The notes below the pieces were generated by a model. It did no database searches. It was not told the DNA's origin and saw only the letters and a program-made list of their open reading frames with translations. From assembly GCA_021521415.1 (NCBI GenBank), contig JAIQDT010004216.1, forward strand, positions 124,001 to 188,000: a DNA stretch of 64,000 nucleotides, in the 5' to 3' direction. Positions within the stretch are counted from its first letter, which is position 1; the number at the start of each line of letters is the position of its first letter. The stretch is from Bidens hawaiensis. Lineage: Eukaryota; Streptophyta; Magnoliopsida; Asterales; Asteraceae. The position numbers and the translations under genes are program-made. Below are positions 58,405 through 64,000 of the stretch, piece after piece.

Positions 58405-59056
58405 CAGGGGCGGACCCACATAGTGTGGATCGGGGTCCCGGGACACCAATGTTTTTTAAAAATTTATTAGAAGCGGTATATTAAATTTTTTGAGGACCCC
58501 ATAAGATTTAATACTTGGAACCCATACTATTAATGTTGATGTGATCTGGTGGAAAGTCGCTTATTTTATCTTTGAAAGGTCATGGGTTCAAGTCTTACAA
58601 GGCTCAGTTTTTGGTTTTTTGTGTTAATTTTTAGTGTTAATCAATCATTTGATTGCTAATGTTGCAATGATAACTTTGGAAACATTCAAACACCTCTAAA
58701 ATACATATCATTGTTTTCAACTTTATGCATGGTTTTTTTTAGAAACATTCAAACACTTTAAAATATCAGTTTTATTTTTCACTAGTTTAAGTTAATGGTT
58801 TTCAACACATGCTTATGAAAGGGTGGATCTAGGTTCTATCTCAAAAATGTTTAAGAAAGGGAAAACAAAGTGTTTATGTGTCAACCCGACCTATTTTGAC
58901 CCGTTCAGGTAGTGATGATTGAAAAGAAAGTTTTATTATGATATTGTTTTTTATTATGTTCTTCGTCTCGACCCGACCTGAACAACGACCGACCCGAAAA
59001 TTTTGAACACCGAAAATATGGGACCCCATTGGCAAAAAATCCTGGGTCCGCCACTG
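58405..59056. mobile_element. hAT-type MITE, TSD CTCCTAAG
   Basis: 652 bp with ends CAGGGGCGGACCCA and TGGGTCCGCCACTG and a perfect 8-bp duplication CTCCTAAG (58397-58404 and 59057-59064). CAG...CTG ends and 8-bp duplications are typical hAT. No transposase. It is inserted in an intron of the OBERON-like gene. Confidence 0.9.
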
Positions 59057-59064
59057 CTCCTAAG

Positions 59065-59516
59065 CCTCTTATATTTACTTGATATAATAAACATATGAGT
59101 TAACTTCACTTTTGGTCCCTGGAGTTGACCAATTTTAACTACTTAAGTACATACTCTCGTTTTTGTTTCTTAAATTATGGATTTAGTTTTAAAATTTTTA
59201 ATCACTTCAGTCCTTTTGGCCAACTCCGTTACATTTGTTTGTCAAATAAAAAAGCATTCGAGTCATTTTACATCTGAGAGGCTATTTATGTAAATTACAA
59301 AGATTATTTAATACTTAAAAAGTTAAAAAGATTATTTGTGTAATTTTCATAAAATAATAAAAACATTTAATAGATTTAATTAATAACTAAAAGGAAACAA
59401 ATCAAAAAAAATTTCAACATGTTTTGTTAACGCATAAACGCCCTAAATCAAAAGATTATATTATACTTACAGAAACAATAAATGTTATAATCATATTTGA
59501 CAGTAACTATCCATAC
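59065..59516. other. Intron sequence of the OBERON-like gene
   Basis: Lies between exon 2 (donor at 59516) and the MITE. AT-rich. It contains ACTTTTGGTCCCTGGAGTTG, a motif often seen in degraded plant MITEs. No coding seen. Confidence 0.45.
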
Positions 59517-60049
59517 CTTTGCTAAAGTCGATTGAACATGATTGAACAAATTCTTCGCACTCGTTTTAGTGGATCCTCTCAATATAATAACACAAAGATT
59601 AAGAATCTTCTGCATTTTATCACCATAACTAATCGACTCACACCTCCTAATAAGATTCATGACATGTGGAATCAAATCAGTGGTTGCATCACAACGCCTA
59701 CAATAATATTCCGCATCGAAACAAATGGTCCCACCAACGGTCCCAGCCATGTTGGACCGAAGGGCACATTCAATGTGGCAAATGTGACCACAGATGAGCC
59801 CGTCTTTGACCATAGCTTCACATTTGATGAAGATTTTATCATCATCGGTTGATGAATCGACTGGTTTTGAGCAAAGTATACAACAACAATCGTGACAGAA
59901 ACGAGGCTCGATGCAGCAAATGTCACAGGCCATTATGTTTGAAGGGTCGGGATCGGTTGGTGAAAGTAAACTGGAGCAGTTTATGTTTCCCGCCTTGCAA
60001 CCACTGGGGTCAAACTTTGGAGTGCAATTCAAGACAATACCTGTGCTTC
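59517..60049 (-). pseudogene. OBERON-like gene exon 2, PHD_Oberon domain
   Basis: Minus-strand exon with acceptor CAG before 60049 and donor GT after 59517. It reads GSTGIVLNCTPKFDPSGCKA, then the zinc-binding CDICCIEPRFCHDCCCILCSK, FIKCEAMVKDGLICGHICHI, LRSNMAGTVGGTICFDAEYY and CRRCDATTDLIPHVMNLIRR. The Cys/His order and the AGTVGG and CRRCDA motifs are characteristic of the PHD finger of OBERON proteins, which act in chromatin-linked control of meristem genes. The exon is open over its full length (177 codons), so damage in this gene lies elsewhere. Confidence 0.85.
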
Positions 60050-60873
60050 CTGCAGGATTTTGGTCAAGGGATTTGATTGATGAGAAAATATATACTTCAT
60101 ATGTAATACGAACGAGTATGTTTAATGCTTACACGTGTATATATCTTTCTAAGAAAGAGTATTATTAATAAACATTAATTCAACATGTAACATGAATGAT
60201 AATTGATAATTAGTGAAGTGAATCATGATAATCATCTTTGTAACTTCTTGTAATTTAGATCGTAAGTATTGACTACAAGATACTATTAGTTCACATTTAC
60301 AATAAATGAACATGAAGGATGCGCGTTATATACTTATATTTACTAACAAATTACTCAAATAACTCGATTAAAAAGCTTTTCTTCACTGTAGTTATATGAA
60401 TTTATAACTATATACTAAAAGTGAAAATCTTATTGAGTACAAATTTTCTTAAATTGATTAATGTATAAAATAACCTAATTATGGCACATTGTGCAAAAAG
60501 ACAAACCACAAAAAAAGCATGCAAGATGAAATAAACGTTAACAAAATTACCACCAAACATCTAAATCCAAACTTCTTGGCGAAGATAAACGGATTGACTC
60601 GTAGTTCATTGTAAATAATAATTGACATATATGTATCAATACTAAATAGAACTCAACATTTGTGGATATCATGATCTTCATATGATCTATATATTATTTA
60701 TCTAACATTAAAACCAAATCAATGATTATTACATTTCTATTAACTTTCATCGTATAACTTTCAAAAGCTTTAAATTCAATGTATATTGAGCCAATTTTTT
60801 ACATGTAAGTGTAACCATCAATATAATCGTTTTATAGATACGATATTTATGTCAAGTGAATAATCATAATTAC
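60050..60873. other. Intron 1 of the OBERON-like gene
   Basis: AT-rich sequence between donor GT at 60873 and acceptor CAG at 60050. No other feature recognised. Confidence 0.5.
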
Positions 60874-61247
60874 CTTTAATTTGGCCAGCTGGAACCCGCC
60901 AAGTAAACGAGGCAAAGAAGGCCTTAATATCCATCTCAGGAAACGCTTCCAACAAAAACCGTTTAAACCGCAGCCTTGCTGTTGAAACCCCTAAAGTTAG
61001 TCACATTAGCGGGAGTCATTGACTTATATTCTACATAAAGACGATCAGGGAGATATCTATCCATAAAGTGTCCTGAAACTGCATGTCGTTTTCCCACCTT
61101 CCATTTCCATTTATCACCCGGTGTCGGGAAATCCTCAGGAGCGTATGGCAAACCGACACCTGAATCATTATCAAGCACAACATTAATCTCACTTTCCTTT
61201 GATCCGGTGGTGCTTCCGTCACTTTCATGTGGAGGGTCGACCTCCAT
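60874..61247 (-). pseudogene. OBERON-like gene exon 1, DUF7081-like domain, frameshifted
   Basis: Starts at ATG 61247 (MEVDPPHESDGSTTGSKESE). The conserved part is LPYAPEDFPTPGDKWKWKVG followed by KRHAVSGHFMDRYLPDRLYV. After NFRGFNSKAAV the frame meets a stop at 60963. The family-like continuation RFKRFLLEAFPEMDIKAFFA then SFTWRVPAGQIK is in another frame, so there is a small indel near 60985. The exon ends at donor 60874/60873 in a phase that joins exon 2. The upstream TCAG before the ATG may be the acceptor of a 5' untranslated exon. Domain name given from memory of plant OBERON-like proteins. Confidence 0.65.
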
Positions 61248-62868
61248 TGAGCTGATTATCGCAGAAAACTTTTAACTTTTTAACTGCATTCAATAAAATT
61301 GTCAAACTGTTATCTTTCTTTAAACAATAGAACACAATAAAAGAACTTCCATATAAAATACAATAATCAAGAAAATAGGGTTACAGAAGCTTTCATATAT
61401 CTGGTAATGTGATTTTAAAAAATGCACCAGTATAAAGAAAACATGATTAAGTTAAATCCAGTGTCGGAAAAATTGGTACTAATTGGCGACTAATCGGCAA
61501 ACCGGAGATCTACTGATTATTTTTTTTATAATCGACCTAATCGGAGCCAATCAGCCCTAAGTCCAAAGCTAATTCCAGCCAACTCCGACCCATTTTGGGT
61601 GATTTCGGTCCTGAGTGGATCGAAGAGGAGTTAAAACCAGTCTACTTTAAAATTTTGCATTTAAAAAATATGTGTGTGTATAACTGAAAATTGAATATAA
61701 AAAAATACATATATGTATATACAAAACTGAAAATTACGTATCTTTTCAGCGTATATTATGTATAAAAATATGTATATGTGTATATATAATTGTTACATAT
61801 AATAATATGTATACATGTATACAAAACTGAAAATTGCATATAAAATGTGTGTGCATTACGTATGTAAAATGTGTGTATATATGTACATTACGTATAAACA
61901 TATGTGTACATATATACATCTGAAAATTACATATAAAAATATGCATTTATCTATGAAACTGAAAATTTCATATAAAATTTCCAATCTGACTAATCGCTAG
62001 CACAGATACAAAGGTGCTATTTTTAGTGACAGATTGTACAATGGATGACATTATGTGCATAATCTAAATCATCAGAATCAACTATCAATTTAAATAAATA
62101 AAAAGCAAATAAATTCTATTTTTAGAACAAGCAAAATAAATAATCATTAACTCAACCATTCAACTTCAACAAATTCAGATACTACATAAAATGAAATAAT
62201 CAACACCAGCTGTAATTAATCGGATGAAACCCTAACCCAAATCACTGAAATTTGCAGAATTGGCGATGGATTATGATAATTTGAGGGTTTTAGAGTACTG
62301 GGTATTGATCGATCATGGTGGTTGTGGATGGTTGAAGTTTGCCGACAACGGCGGCGGCGGCTACGATGGCGGTGGCGATGGTGATGGGGGTTTGTAGTAA
62401 GTTTTGTATTTTGTATATTTTAACTAGGGCAAAAGTGTAATAAAATTGTTAAAATGTTTTAATATAAATAAAACTTTAATTGGTGTTTTATTTTAGGTAA
62501 GATTGGCCTTAAAGGCTCGGGTTTTAAATTGTTGCCGAGATAAATTTATGGGCATTCGTTCAATTGTTTCGTTCTTTGATTTATGTTTTTGTTTTTTTTT
62601 CTCTGCTATTGAACTAATTTAAGAAACTGACTTTGCTAACCAAACACATGGTTTAGAATATAGAAACATGTAGTGTATTTTCTTGTTTTTTAGGTTTTTG
62701 ATAGTGTGAGGAGATTAAAGTCGAATAGATGAACTTTATGGAATAAAACCATTAGGGACCGTAACTTATTTCACTTGTGTGTTCATGTTATTGCGACTTC
62801 TTCCTTTACAAAGGGCAGTTATGCATAGGAATGGTGACAAGTGAGAAAAAAGGGGATTTATCCGACAA
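61248..62868. other. Upstream region of the OBERON-like gene with AT-rich repeats
   Basis: 61660-61980 holds repeated ACAAAACTGAAAATTACGTAT and ATGTGTATATATGTACAT units. 61450-61600 has GACTAATCGG/CCGATTA-type repeats resembling a degraded MITE. 62230-62400 includes AAACCCTAACCC and a GGCGGC-rich stretch that may be the promoter and first untranslated exon. No ORF there is convincing. Confidence 0.45.
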
Positions 62869-62901
62869 GAGAGGGAGAGAGAGAGAGAGAGAGGGGGGGG
62901 G
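62869..62901. repeat. (GA)n microsatellite followed by G run
   Basis: GAGAGGGAGAGAGAGAGAGA continuing as GAGA and then about ten G. The ORFs crossing it on both strands are composition artefacts. Confidence 0.85.
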
Positions 62902-63479
62902 GCATGTTTATGGATGGTTTGTGTTGTTGACGATGACGATGGAAGATCGCAGGTTTGATTCGTCGAAAATTTGGGTCATATGATGTAGACGACCACGTAG
63001 GAAAAACTATTAACAAGGAAATTAATGTGGACTGCCACTCTAGGGGAAACTTTATATGTGGGAGAGCTCTGAAATGACAATCATGTGGCAATCACATATG
63101 TGAAACTATATGGGATGATACCTCGCCTATTGAACATCAAGATAATTACTTTTAAGATGCAAAAACTGAACGAATTTCTAAAATTGCTCTTTTAGTTCCA
63201 TATTAGAATTTTAGGGAACTCAAGTTATCTTTTTCTATGATATGTCATGTTGAGAAGAGAGCAATAATTTTTTATATCTTTCACAATATCTTTCACTTAT
63301 TATGATAATGATTATCAATCACTATAATGCATGCATGATTTTTCGAAGTACAAGAATAAGGAAACATAAAAAAAATGGGCACAAAAGTGGCTCACTCATT
63401 TGTAGGGAAAATCCCATATCGTTGATAAGTAAGAGAAATTCTTGATTCAAAATAAATGTCATGCTTCTTAAATCATCGA

Positions 63480-63990
63480 AATATTTCTCATTATTACTTA
63501 CCAAACCCCTGATGAAGTGATATCTTACATGTATGTGTTTTGTCTTACTATGGAACATTGGATCTTCACTACAAGAGTAACCATTTTATCAATATAAGAA
63601 AACCCTTATATACCCACTTTATTTCAAAGTCCTCAAAAAAATATCCATTAGATCATCAGCTTATTGTACTCCGCACGTAATAGCAATGTAATGGCTTTTT
63701 ATAGAAAGGAAACTCTCCTCTTGAGCATAATACAACCACCTAGTGTCCCTTCTATTGTTAAAATGAGGTGTCAGACACACATTGAAATCTGAAGGCAATC
63801 ACTACGATGGAAATATTTGAGAACCAAGCTCTAGGGCTTACTTAAGACCATAGATAGCTTTCTTTAGCTAGCAAATATGAAATGTGACGTGTGGGGAAGT
63901 GTATTTGCGACACATGTGGATCATAGCAAAGTTATCTAAGATGGTGTATGGTATGTGCGCTATTTTTTTTCTTTTCTTTGACTTGCCTTA
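63480..63990 (-). pseudogene. Antisense copia RT/RNase H relic
   Basis: On the minus strand, 63870-63845 reads LKKAIYGLK (copia RT), and 63558-63484 reads FHSKTKHIHVRYHFIRGLV (C-terminal RNase H motif). Only about 0.3 kb separates motifs that are normally roughly 0.9 kb apart, so the middle is deleted. Stops and frame changes are frequent. The relic may continue past the window end. Confidence 0.65.
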
Positions 63991-64000
63991 GCTGTTGCTT

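Larger units (their letters stand above)
44366..61247 (-). pseudogene. OBERON-like gene (DUF7081-like, PHD_Oberon, coiled coil), split by three transposons
   Basis: Minus-strand gene for a likely nuclear PHD-type chromatin protein. Exon 1 is 61247-60874 (MEVDPPHESDGS, then FPTPGDKWKWKVGKRHAVSG, a DUF7081-like domain). Exon 2 is 60049-59517 (PHD_Oberon). Exon 3 is 58136-58085 continued at 54921-54917. Exon 4 is 53919-53833 continued at 44699-44366 (coiled coil ending VLKEHFGVQVSN). Donor/acceptor GT/AG sites and phases fit across exons 1-2-3-4. Exon 3 is cut by a hAT transposon, exon 4 by a 9.1 kb gypsy element, and an intron carries a hAT MITE. Exon 1 also has a frameshift near 60985. The domain order matches plant OBERON-like proteins as I know them. 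The gene cannot make its protein. Confidence 0.7.

Noticed and set aside
62777..63091. Small ORFs over the GA repeat
   Set aside because: Open only because of the microsatellite; no domain or splice context.

Overview
The window is nuclear DNA of a flowering plant. It carries Ty1/copia and Ty3/gypsy LTR retrotransposons, hAT and PIF/Harbinger elements, intron-bearing plant genes and a transferred piece of a chloroplast gene. The copia element with a downstream extra gene, the OBERON-like host gene and the overall style of the repeats suggest a eudicot, most likely Asteraceae. The family assignment is inferred from recalled family resemblance, not from a search.

Region by region: (1) 1-12078 is the 3' part of a decayed SIRE/Maximus-like copia element: gag end, pol, a 3 kb spacer, a degenerate env-position gene (8474-11516) and a 3' LTR. 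(2) 13228-14096 is a PIF/Harbinger-type element with TAA target duplication. (3) 16002-32152 is a second copia element with both LTRs and a perfect TAATG target duplication. A Tekay/Del-like chromovirus (20346-30250, TSD TATTC) is nested inside its RNase H domain. That chromovirus carries a Cassandra-like TRIM segment with a 5S-like stretch, lying between its 5' LTR and a second primer binding site. (4) 32153-43481 holds a partial duplicate of an OBERON-like gene, an RRC1/SR140-like first exon, a psbC fragment of plastid origin, two non-autonomous elements and a small heavy-metal-associated (HMA) gene with a one-base frameshift. (5) 43482-61247 holds the longer copy of the OBERON-like gene on the minus strand (DUF7081-like, PHD_Oberon, C-terminal coiled coil). 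It is split by a 9.1 kb non-autonomous gypsy element (44700-53832, TSD CTATC) and by a 3.1 kb hAT transposon with an uninterrupted 700-aa transposase (54930-58076, TSD GTAACAGC). A hAT MITE (58405-59056, TSD CTCCTAAG) lies in the same gene. (6) The right end has AT-rich repeats, a GA microsatellite and an antisense copia relic.

The most remarkable object is the 9.1 kb gypsy element. It has gag on the plus strand and no pol. Its LTRs are the same length and almost identical. It also carries a complete minus-strand gene of five exons that join in one open frame, with its own TATA box and GT/AG splice sites, plus a 97-bp tandem array in front of the 3' LTR. The second is the Cassandra/chromovirus chimera joined at the primer binding site. 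The third is a set of natural controls: the two copies of the duplicated gene block carry reciprocal empty sites for three of the insertions, which fixes boundaries and relative order.

How the parts work together: most coding sequence belongs to mobile elements. Host genes are few and mostly damaged. The copia and chromovirus genes are decayed, while the hAT transposase, the gag of the 9.1 kb element and its antisense gene look intact. The intact gag of a pol-less element implies mobilisation in trans by an autonomous relative elsewhere.
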